A stretch of DNA of 5,177 nucleotides, taken from assembly GCA_910588595.1 (NCBI GenBank), contig CAJUQU010000291.1, positions 1-5,177 of the forward strand, given 5' to 3'. The notes beneath the pieces are model-generated. The model saw nothing but the letters and a program-made list of their open reading frames with translations. It had not been told where the DNA came from and did not search any database. Below are positions 1 through 5,177 of this stretch, one piece after another; positions within the stretch are counted from its first letter, which is position 1; the number at the start of each line of letters is the position of its first letter. Origin of the DNA: an uncultured Lachnospiraceae bacterium (lineage in GTDB: Bacteria > Bacillota_A > Clostridia > Lachnospirales > Lachnospiraceae). A program made the translations under genes and the position numbers.

Positions 1-32
1 GACTGGAGTTCAGACGTGTGCTCTTCCGATCT
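1..32 (+). other. Illumina TruSeq read-2 adapter remnant (artefact)
   Basis: These 32 bases match the TruSeq indexed/read-2 adapter from its third base up to its usual terminal CTCTTCCGATCT. They are library sequence, not genome. The GTG at position 16 opens an apparent reading frame giving V/M-C-S-S-D-L, a peptide often seen when this adapter is translated; it runs in frame into the peptidase gene by chance. Biological sequence starts at 33, where the remaining C completes a codon just before Trp-His-Tyr. In M16C homologues Gly normally precedes this Trp, and GGC would fit. Confidence 0.97.
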
Positions 33-2529
33 CTGGCACTATGAGATGGAGGATGAGGACAGTCCGCTTACGCTCAACGGAGTTGTATACAATGAAATGA
101 AGGGAGCATTCTCATCTCCTGACGAAGTCAATGACAGGGAAGTACTCAATTCGCTCTTTCCAGATACCCCGTATGGCGTGGAATCGGGAGGAGACCCCAA
201 AGTGATCCCGGAGCTTACGTATGAGCAGTTCCTGGCGTTTCACGGGAAATATTATCACCCGTCAAACAGCTATATCTATCTGTATGGAAATATGGATATG
301 GTTAAAAAGCTGGAATGGCTGGACGAGAAGTATCTGAGTCAGTTTGACAAGATTGACGTGGATTCTGCATTGAAAGAGCAGGCGGCGTTTGAAAAACCTG
401 TAGAAATATATAAAGAGTACCCGGTGATGGAGGGAGAATCGTTAGAGGATAACACCTATCTATCATACAACACAGTTGTCGGGACGAGCCTCGACAAGGA
501 ATTGTACTATGCGATGGAGATTTTGGAATACGCATTGTGCTCTGCGTCCGCGGCGCCCCTGAAACTTGCGTTGATCCATAAAAACATCGGCACAGAGGTC
601 TATACCGTGTATAACAATGGCATTTATCAGCCGTATTTTTCGATCGTTGCCAAAAATGCAAATGTCTCACAGAAAGAAGAGTTTGTGCGTACCATTGAGA
701 GTGAGCTTGCACGCATCGTAAAAGAAGGCATTGATAAAAAGTCACTGCTCGCAGGTTTGAACTACTATGAGTTCCGATACAGGGAGGCTGATTTTGGCTC
801 TTATCCCAAGGGGCTGATGTATGGTCTGCAGATGTTTGATTCATGGCTTTATGATGACAGGATGCCGTTTGACATGATCGAGGCAATTGATATCTTTAAG
901 AAACTAAAGGAAAAGATCAATACAGATTACTATGAAAAGTTAATAGAGAAATACCTGGTTCAAAACCAGCACAAATCAATTCTTGTAGTGGCACCCAGGG
1001 AGGGGCTTACTGCAATGCAGGAGAGACAGCTTGCGGACAAACTTGCCGCATATAAGGCGGGACTTACAGGTGAAGAGATCAGGCAGATCGTGTCGGATAC
1101 AAAGGAACTGCGGGAGTATCAGGAGATGGAGGACACACCGGAGGATCTGGCAAAGATACCGATGTTAAAGCGTGAGGACATGAAGAAGGAATCGGAGGAT
1201 TTTGTGAACGAGGTCCGCAGAATCGGAGATACCAATGTTCTTTTTCATGATATCCAGACGAATGGTATCGGTTATATCAGGTTGATCTTTGATGCTGCCA
1301 ATATACCGGCAGACCTGTTTTCGTATATAGGAATCCTCAAGAATGTGCTGGGGTATGTGGATACAGACAAATACAGTTACGGGGAGCTCTGCAATGAGAT
1401 CAATATCCATACAGGAGATATGGTGAGCAGTGTCAATACCTATGTCAATGCAAAAAAACTGGACGAATACAAACTTACATTCGAGCTTAAGACAAAAGCC
1501 ATGTACGATGAACTGCCTGCGGCATTTGAACTGATGACAGAGATCATGACAGCTTCTAAGTTGGATGATGAGGATCGGATTCTTGAGATCCTCGAGGAGT
1601 TAAAGTCGATCATGCAGGGAAATATGACTGCGGCAGGACACACGCTTGCTGCGGTGAGAGCGATGTCATATTTCAGTGAGACAGCAGCCGTTTCAGAGCT
1701 TGTGAACGGTCTGCCATGTTATCGTATGCTGGAAAAACTCACGGATGACTTTGACGGGAATAAGGACGAGCTGCTTGACAGACTTACAGAGCTCACAAGG
1801 TGCATCTTCAGACCGGAAAATCTTTTGGTGGATCTCACAGCTACGGAGGAAGGTTTTGAGAGAATAAAAGAACTCGTCGCGCCGATGAAGTCTAAGCTTT
1901 TTACTGAACCGGTGAGGAAAGAACGTTTTGCGATTGTGACAGAGAAGAAAAATGAAGGTTTCTCCACTTCGGCACAGATTCAGTATGTGTGCAGGGCAGG
2001 GAATTATATGACAGATACAGACCATGTATATACAGGCGCACTACGGGTGTTAAAAGTGATGCTGCGCTATGATTATCTGTGGGTCAATGTGCGTGTCAAG
2101 GGCGGTGCGTATGGCATTATGTGCAACTTTGGCAAGACAGGTGACAGTTATCTAGTTTCCTACAGAGACCCAAATCTCAAAAAAACAGTTGACATATTCG
2201 AGAAAACGAGTGATTATTTAAGAGAATTTAGCGCGGACGAGCGGACTATGACCAAGTATATAATCGGAGCAGTCAGTGATATGGACGTGCCTATGACACC
2301 GGCAGTCAAGGGAAGCCGGTCTTCGAGTGCCTATCTGACGAACCTCGATTTTGCAGAAGTGCAGAGAGAACGCGATGAAGTGCTGTCATGCAGCCAGGAG
2401 AGCATCAGAGAATTTGCGGGCTATCTGGATACGATCATGGCGCGGGATGTCATTTGTGTGGTTGGAAATGGACAGTCGATTGATGAGAATAAAGAAATGT
2501 TTATGAAAGTGGAGAATCTTTTTCATTAA
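33..2529 (+). CDS. Insulinase-family M16C metallopeptidase (presequence-protease-like), 5' truncated
   Basis: This is the last 831 residues (counting Trp at 34-36 as residue 1) of a PreP/Cym1/PITRM1-like zinc peptidase, a family usually near 970 residues, so about 140 are missing. The family folds as two M16 halves joined by a helical hinge enclosing a chamber that degrades unfolded peptides; the bacterial members are expected to be cytosolic. Visible here are the rest of the first M16 domain, with GVVYNEMKG whose Glu (94-96) is the expected third zinc ligand, then SGGDP (184-198) and YYHPSN (250-267). An M16C-associated hinge region lies at about residues 320-570, followed by the second half. 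The Arg/Tyr pair of the distal substrate site is kept in VRVKGGAYG (Arg 2092-2094, Tyr 2110-2112, six residues apart as in PreP). The HxxEH motif lies upstream of the contig. There is no internal frameshift. The start at GTG 16 is adapter. The TAA is followed 39 nt later by era, suggesting one transcript. Confidence 0.94.
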
Positions 2530-2572
2530 GGAGCGGACACACTTGTCCCTGATGGAGGAATATACAATATGA
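2528..2572 (+). other. Gap before era: two SD-like sites, a short hairpin and a minimal ORF
   Basis: AAGGAG (2528-2533) overlaps the peptidase stop. A perfect 5-bp inverted repeat follows: GGACA (2535-2539), loop CACT, TGTCC (2544-2548). A second SD-like GGAGG (2554-2558) then serves era. A nine-codon frame starts at TTG 2543, nine nt after AAGGAG, or alternatively at ATG 2552; it ends at TGA 2570-2572, overlapping the era ATG as ATGA. The hairpin has no T tract and is too small for a terminator. Whether the mini-frame is translated cannot be told from sequence. Confidence 0.35.
2554..2558 (+). promoter_or_regulatory. Ribosome binding site of era
   Basis: GGAGG lies 10 nt before ATG 2569 and matches the anti-Shine-Dalgarno sequence well. 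No in-frame ATG, GTG or TTG with a better-placed site occurs upstream, so it fixes the era start. Confidence 0.8.
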
Positions 2573-3480
2573 ACAAAAAGTACAAGTCGGGTTTTGCGGC
2601 ACTGATCGGCAGACCAAATGTAGGGAAATCAACACTGATGAACTGTCTGATCGGACAGAAGATCGCCATCACATCAAAAAAGCCGCAGACAACCAGAAAC
2701 CGCATACAGACAGTGTACACTTCCGATGAGGGACAGATCATCTTTGTGGACACGCCGGGTATCCACAAAGCGAAGAACAAACTTGGCGATTACATGGTAA
2801 ATGTGGCGGAACACAGTCTGCGGGATGTAGATGTCATCTTGTGGCTGGTAGAGCCGACGGATTATATTGGTGCAGGTGAACAGCACATCATTGAACAGCT
2901 GAAGAAAATAAAAGCCCCCATCATATTGGTGATCAATAAGATCGATACTGTGAAAAAGGAACAGCTTCTTGGATATATCGACACTTACCGCAAGGAACTT
3001 GATTTTGCAGAGATTGTTCCCGTGTCGGCGCTGAAAAAAGACAACACGGATGTACTCATCACACAGATCATGAAATATTTGCCATATGGACCGGCATATT
3101 ACGATGAGGACACGATCACAGACCAGCCGACGAGACAGATCGTGGCAGAACTGATCAGGGAGAAGGTTCTTCGCAGTATCGATGAGGAGATCCCGCACGG
3201 CGTTGCTGTGACGATCGATGCTATGAAGTACAGGAAGACGATCGTTGATATCGATGCCACGATCATCTGCGAAAGAGATTCGCACAAGGGTATCATTATC
3301 GGAAAAGGCGGCGCGATGCTCAAAAAGATCGGTTCTATGGCGCGCCCTGAGATTGAGGAATTGCTGGAGCAGCATGTCAATCTCCAGCTGTGGGTGAAGG
3401 TGAAAAAGGATTGGCGTGACAGCGATTTCCTGATCAGGAATTTCGGTTATGATCCAAAAGAAAATGAATCGATACAATGA
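2569..3480 (+). CDS. era: GTPase Era, 16S rRNA-binding ribosome maturation factor
   Basis: A complete 303-residue Era, the usual length. Era binds GTP, docks on the 3' end of 16S rRNA and assists 30S subunit assembly, linking growth to ribosome supply. All GTPase motifs are present: G1 GRPNVGKS (residues 14-21), G2 around PQTTRNR (39-45, the Era TTR signature), G3 DTPG (61-64), G4 NKID (123-126) and G5 SAL (153-155). The C-terminal type II KH domain carries GKGG (245-248) inside GIIIGKGGAMLKKIG and ends with the typical WRDSDFLIRNFGYD stretch. No key residue is missing. The start at ATG 2569 gives the standard Era N-terminus just ahead of the Walker A motif. It follows the M16C peptidase by 39 nt and precedes the yqzL-recO pair, as in many Firmicutes. 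Confidence 0.98.
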   Translation: MNKKYKSGFAALIGRPNVGKSTLMNCLIGQKIAITSKKPQTTRNRIQTVYTSDEGQIIFVDTPGIHKAKNKLGDYMVNVAEHSLRDVDVILWLVEPTDYIGAGEQHIIEQLKKIKAPIILVINKIDTVKKEQLLGYIDTYRKELDFAEIVPVSALKKDNTDVLITQIMKYLPYGPAYYDEDTITDQPTRQIVAELIREKVLRSIDEEIPHGVAVTIDAMKYRKTIVDIDATIICERDSHKGIIIGKGGAMLKKIGSMARPEIEELLEQHVNLQLWVKVKKDWRDSDFLIRNFGYDPKENESIQ

Positions 3481-3517
3481 ATAAAATCGTCCCATAAGCA
3501 CACCCTAGTTATGTAAA

Positions 3518-3554
3518 CGTTGTGAAAAACCATACGAGGAAGTTTTTCACGATG
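3518..3554 (+). other. Long inverted repeat (13-bp stem, 11-nt loop) after era
   Basis: GTGAAAAAC (3522-3530) and GTTTTTCAC (3542-3550) are perfect inverted copies around an 11-nt loop. Four further pairs (3518-3521 with 3551-3554, two of them G-U) extend the stem to 13 bp in RNA. The downstream side reads GCAAATATCG, with no T tract, so it is not a classical intrinsic terminator on the + strand, nor on the - strand. The loop holds GAGGA (3536-3540), an SD-like sequence. It could be an RNA control or processing hairpin, or a protein-binding palindrome. Confidence 0.6.
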
Positions 3555-3565
3555 CAAATATCGTG
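3548..3565 (+). other. Second inverted repeat overlapping the first
   Basis: CACGAT (3548-3553), loop GCAAAT and ATCGTG (3560-3565) form a perfect 6-bp stem. Its left arm is the right arm of the preceding 13-bp stem, so the two hairpins cannot form together. That arrangement resembles alternative-fold attenuators, although no terminator follows. Just downstream, TGCA-GAAG-TGCA (3564-3575) adds a further small repeat. Confidence 0.5.
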
Positions 3566-3689
3566 CAGAAGTGCAGTTCATAGTTGTTATTTAGACAGGA
3601 TTTTGCATGGCTTGATTCATTGCGGTTCGGTAAGGCTGAACTGTGATATTTGGCAGCTGCACGGGATACAGAAAGGGCAGGGACAGTAG
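3552..3689 (+). CDS. Doubtful 45-codon ORF directly upstream of the yqzL-like gene
   Basis: ATG 3552 opens a 45-residue frame ending at TAG 3687-3689, which directly abuts the ATG of the next gene in the same frame. An SD-like GAGGA (3536-3540) lies 11 nt upstream but sits in the loop of the 13-bp hairpin, with the ATG at the stem base. The peptide is rich in Cys and His, has no signal peptide, membrane span or motif I recognise, and its codons look unselected. An open run this long is expected by chance fairly often. I list it because of the abutting stop/start and the hairpin, not because I believe it is a gene. Confidence 0.12.
   Translation: MQISCRSAVHSCYLDRILHGLIHCGSVRLNCDIWQLHGIQKGQGQ
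3679..3683 (+). promoter_or_regulatory. Ribosome binding site of the yqzL-like gene
   Basis: AGGGA lies 6 nt before ATG 3690, a moderate Shine-Dalgarno match at normal spacing. It supports this short frame over the other frame open through the same bases, which starts at GTG 3643. Confidence 0.55.
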
Positions 3690-3878
3690 ATGCACGAGGA
3701 TGGATGGAGCCGGTTTATACAGACAGGACAGGTACACGATTATCTGGCTTACAAAGGGCATCCTGAGATGGAAGAGGCCGGGAGTAAGGCGGGAGAGATA
3801 CATGAGTGCGGGAATACAGGATTTCGTGATACTGACAGGGATCATTATCAAGGCAGAACCGATTGGAGAATACGATAG
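3690..3878 (+). CDS. yqzL: YqzL-family small protein
   Basis: A 62-residue protein whose first 22 residues fit the pattern I recall for Firmicute YqzL proteins, W-x2-F-x2-TG-x4-YL-x2-K: Trp6, Phe9, Thr12-Gly13, Tyr18-Leu19, Lys22. Position is the second argument: yqzL lies between era and recO in Bacillus, exactly as here. Function is unknown in the family. The protein is hydrophilic, without signal peptide or membrane span. The remaining 40 residues (Glu/Gly/Asp/Arg-rich) are not recognisable. From 3802 the gene overlaps recO by 77 nt in another frame, so its tail is partly dictated by RecO codons, and the recO ribosome binding site lies inside it; translation of the two is probably coupled. 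Family assignment is from memory of the motif, without a profile search. Confidence 0.72.
   Translation: MHEDGWSRFIQTGQVHDYLAYKGHPEMEEAGSKAGEIHECGNTGFRDTDRDHYQGRTDWRIR
3791..3795 (+). promoter_or_regulatory. Ribosome binding site of recO
   Basis: GGGAG sits 6 nt before ATG 3802, inside the yqzL-like gene. It selects ATG 3802 over the upstream in-frame GTG 3643 and ATG 3700, which lack a well-spaced site and would add residues that do not look like RecO. Confidence 0.7.
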
Positions 3879-4464
3879 AAGAGTAGTGCTTCTGACGAAA
3901 GAGAGAGGAAAGATATCAGCCTTTGCCAAGGGTTCCAGGCGCCCAGGCAACAGGCTGATGGCGCCTACGAATCCTTTTTCCTTTGGTCAGTTTAAACTGT
4001 ATGCGGGCAGAAATTCCTACAATATGGCGGACGCGGAGATCACGAATTACTTCGAGGAGCTGAGGCAGGATTTTGTGGGGGCGTATTATGGAATGTATTT
4101 CCTGGAGATCTGTGATTATTATACAAGAGAAAACAATGATGAGACCGGCATTCTAAAGCTCATCTACCAGTCGCTGCGTGCGCTGGCGTCCCCAAACTTT
4201 GAGAATCGGCTTGTAAGGTACATTTTTGAGTTAAAGTCTATCATGCTGAATGGAGAATTTCCGGGATTGAGTGCGGAGGACCGGCTTATGGAGACCACAG
4301 CATACACAGTTGATTACATAATGAAAACACCTGTTGAAAAACTTTTTTCATTTCAAGTCAGAACAGAAGTATTGGAAGAATTGGGACTATATAGCAGGCA
4401 GATATGCAGAAGAGTGATGGACAGAAATTTTAAAAGTCTTGAAATACTTGAAAATATTGATTAA
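3802..4464 (+). CDS. recO: DNA repair protein RecO, compact form without zinc finger
   Basis: A 220-residue RecO. RecO binds DNA and, with RecR, helps load RecA on SSB-coated single strands during recombinational repair in the cytoplasm. The N-terminal OB-fold is clear: residues 8-45 (GIIIKAEPIGEYDRR, then LLTKERGKISAFAKG) and 52-84 (APTNPFSFGQFKLY, SYN..DAEI..YF). The helical C-terminal domain includes YYGMYFLEICDYY (95-107), FELKSIMLNGEFP (142-154), PVEKLFSF (177-184) and the closing FKSLEIL (210-216). Many Firmicute RecO proteins carry a four-Cys zinc site after the NGE-P motif; here only about 11 residues separate NGEFP from TAYTVDYIM, and the only cysteines are 104 and 202. The protein is thus shorter than the usual 240-260. 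The start is ATG 3802: the frame is open from 3643, but that extension is a shadow of yqzL. Confidence 0.95.
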   Translation: MSAGIQDFVILTGIIIKAEPIGEYDRRVVLLTKERGKISAFAKGSRRPGNRLMAPTNPFSFGQFKLYAGRNSYNMADAEITNYFEELRQDFVGAYYGMYFLEICDYYTRENNDETGILKLIYQSLRALASPNFENRLVRYIFELKSIMLNGEFPGLSAEDRLMETTAYTVDYIMKTPVEKLFSFQVRTEVLEELGLYSRQICRRVMDRNFKSLEILENID

Positions 4465-4476
4465 GTTGTTTATAAT
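4448..4476 (+). promoter_or_regulatory. SigA-type promoter across the recO 3' end
   Basis: TTGAAA (4448-4453; five of six consensus bases) is separated by exactly 17 nt from TATAAT (4471-4476; perfect). The -35 lies in the last recO codons and the -10 starts 7 nt after its TAA. Transcription would begin near 4483, giving a leader of about 136 nt for the lipoprotein gene. This is the best promoter match in the window and suggests that the lipoprotein is expressed separately from the era-recO cluster. Confidence 0.8.
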
Positions 4477-4482
4477 AAGACG

Positions 4483-4618
4483 CATAGTTATGTCTGGTCA
4501 TCAAAAAAGAGTGAAATGTGCGCGAAATTTGTTGCTGTTTACGCCTGTATGGTGCAAGATCATTCAAGGGACAGCATGTGAACAGTACATCGCATATAAA
4601 GATTAAGGTGGAAAAGTT
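4483..4618 (+). other. Predicted 5' leader of the lipoprotein mRNA
   Basis: About 136 nt between the predicted start site and ATG 4619. I see no strong hairpin, T-tract terminator or riboswitch pattern; only 4-bp pairings such as TTGC/GCAA and ATGT/ACAT. A 38-codon frame from ATG 4490 to TAA 4604-4606 fills most of it (MSGHQ at the start, IAYKD at the end). It lacks a Shine-Dalgarno sequence, begins only about 7 nt after the predicted start, and its stop touches the lipoprotein ribosome binding site. It may be chance or a coupled leader peptide. Confidence 0.4.
4605..4611 (+). promoter_or_regulatory. Ribosome binding site of the lipoprotein gene
   Basis: AAGGTGG lies 7 nt before ATG 4619, a good Shine-Dalgarno match (one change from AAGGAGG) at ideal spacing, and fixes the start directly before the signal peptide. 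Confidence 0.75.
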
Positions 4619-5129
4619 ATGAGGATAGGGAAAGTTAGAATAATAATGATATGCCTCTGTATACTGGGACTTACTGCGTGTGGGGAAGTGATACAGGAAG
4701 AGGGCGGCAATAACAAAGAGGCAACCGATGAAATAGCATCAACAGTTTCGTCTCTTTCGATTGAGAAGAATGGATGTATAACCAGTACTATTGTTGAAAG
4801 TTTTGGCGAGAGTTATTATGACGAAGATGGATTAAAGTCTATGATCGAGTCGGACATCAGCCAGTATACATCAGCTCATGAGACCGCGCAGATCAAATTG
4901 AAAAATATCAAAGTAAAAGACAGCATGGTGAATGTGCTCATAGAATATGGAGGCTACCAGGATTACGCGGGATTTAACAAAGAAAATTTTTTTGCGGGAA
5001 CGATCAGGGATGCCAACACAGCAGGATTTGATCTGAATGTCACCCTGAAATCAGTATCGGACAGTACAGAAATATCGAAATCCAAGTTGTTGGAGATGGG
5101 AGACAATCATATTGTGATTGCAAATGTGG
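4619..5129 (+). CDS. Putative lipoprotein of unknown function, 3' truncated
   Basis: The first 170 residues of an exported lipoprotein. The N-terminus is a lipoprotein signal peptide: charged MRIGKVR, hydrophobic core IIMICLCILGL (8-18) and lipobox LTAC with Cys21 as the expected lipidation site; signal peptidase II would cut before it. An acidic low-complexity linker follows (about 22-45, rich in E, G, N, T), typical of a tether to the outer membrane face. The mature region starts near residue 46 (SSLSIEKNG) and contains ESYYDEDGLKSMI (63-75), alternating beta-like stretches and YQDYAGFN. It resembles unnamed small lipoproteins I associate with Lachnospiraceae, but I cannot give a function. 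It is driven by the promoter at 4448-4476. The gene is cut at the right adapter: residues after Val170, including the tail IGRASCRERV and the stop at 5162-5164, are adapter translation. Confidence 0.85.
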
Positions 5130-5177
5130 AGATCGGAAGAGCGTCGTGTAGGGAAAGAGTGTAGATCTCGGTGGTCG
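5130..5177 (+). other. Illumina TruSeq universal adapter, reverse complement (artefact)
   Basis: The last 48 bases start with AGATCGGAAGAGCGTCGTG and continue without mismatch along the reverse complement of the TruSeq universal (P5-side) adapter. They are not genomic. The A at 5130 may be either genome or the ligation A. Its translation IGRASCRERV is a recurring false C-terminus in draft-genome proteins. Confidence 0.97.

Larger units (their letters stand above)
3481..3689 (+). other. Non-coding or weakly coding gap between era and the yqzL-like gene
   Basis: These 209 nt hold two overlapping inverted repeats (3518-3554 and 3548-3565) and a doubtful 45-codon ORF (3552-3689). I find no convincing SigA promoter, tRNA or T-rich intrinsic terminator. 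A six-codon frame starting at ATG 3477 overlaps the era stop as ATGA but ends at TAA 3495-3497 and looks meaningless. CAGTTC (3574-3579) and GAACTG (3638-3643) could pair at a distance, and a weaker stem joins 3623-3628 to 3638-3643. The gap is large for an otherwise tight cluster and might carry an RNA-level control element, which is an inference. Confidence 0.5.

Noticed and set aside
302..886. 194-codon - strand frame opposite the M16C peptidase
   Set aside because: It is a shadow of the peptidase coding strand; the product is Cys/Pro/Ser-rich without motifs.
2462..2490. Promoter TTGGAA-17-GAGAAT before era
   Set aside because: Only four of six bases match in each box, inside coding sequence; such matches are common by chance.
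2674..3501. Long open frame on the - strand opposite era (275 codons)
   Set aside because: It lies antisense to an unmistakable Era gene, has no ribosome binding site or recognisable domain, and its composition fits a reverse-complement shadow of Era codons.
3518..3560. Intrinsic terminator after era
   Set aside because: The stem is convincing, but neither strand has the required T tract after it.
3620..3649. Promoter TTGCGG-18-TGATAT before the yqzL-like gene
   Set aside because: Only about three of six bases match in each box.
3643..3801. N-terminal extension of RecO from GTG 3643
   Set aside because: The extra 53 residues do not resemble RecO, no good SD precedes 3643, and the bases are explained by the yqzL-like gene; ATG 3802 gives the normal RecO start.
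3591..3950. 119-codon - strand frame across yqzL and the recO start
   Set aside because: Some stretches look hydrophobic, but it is antisense to two supported genes and has no ribosome binding site or family resemblance.
3506..4493. Repeated TAGTTATGT at 3506-3514 and 4485-4493
   Set aside because: Nine AT-rich bases shared by two gaps are plausible by chance, and nothing else around them matches, so this is not evidence of a mobile element.
1..5177. Mobile element, CRISPR array, tRNA/rRNA or phage signal
   Set aside because: I found no transposase-like frame, terminal inverted repeats, spaced direct repeats or RNA gene signature; the window is conserved housekeeping sequence between two adapters.

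Overview
This window looks like a piece of a low-to-mid GC Firmicute chromosome, most likely a gut Lachnospiraceae or a close clostridial relative. That rests on gene order (M16C peptidase, era, yqzL-like gene, recO, lipoprotein), frequent AGA/AGG arginine and ATA isoleucine codons, AGGAGG-type ribosome binding sites, a consensus SigA promoter and a diderm-independent lipobox protein. Genus cannot be fixed by eye.

Both ends are not biological. Bases 1-32 are the Illumina TruSeq read-2 adapter, and about 5130-5177 are the reverse complement of the TruSeq universal adapter. The real insert is therefore about 33-5129. The two terminal genes are cut at these junctions, and naive ORF calling adds false residues: an apparent start in the left adapter and an apparent stop in the right adapter.

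Layout, all on the + strand: (1) 33-2529, the C-terminal 831 residues of a presequence-protease-like M16C metallopeptidase, with its N-terminal HxxEH zinc motif lost off the contig; (2) 2569-3480, complete Era GTPase; (3) 3481-3689, a 209-nt gap with two overlapping inverted repeats and a doubtful 45-codon ORF; (4) 3690-3878, a short YqzL-family gene that runs 77 nt into (5) 3802-4464, RecO, in a compact form with no cysteine zinc finger; (6) a strong SigA promoter at 4448-4476 across the end of recO; (7) a leader of about 136 nt; (8) 4619-5129, the N-terminal 170 residues of a lipoprotein of unknown function.

Era (30S ribosome maturation) and RecO (recombination mediator) are housekeeping proteins, and era-yqzL-recO is a conserved Firmicute cluster. 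M16C-era-yqzL-recO are probably co-transcribed, since no clear terminator or strong promoter separates them; the lipoprotein has its own promoter. I see no mobile element, CRISPR array, tRNA, rRNA or new defence or biosynthetic system. The most useful observations are the adapter chimeras, the hidden YqzL gene that shows the longest RecO frame starts too early, the zinc-finger-less RecO, the promoter embedded in recO, and the overlapping hairpins after era.
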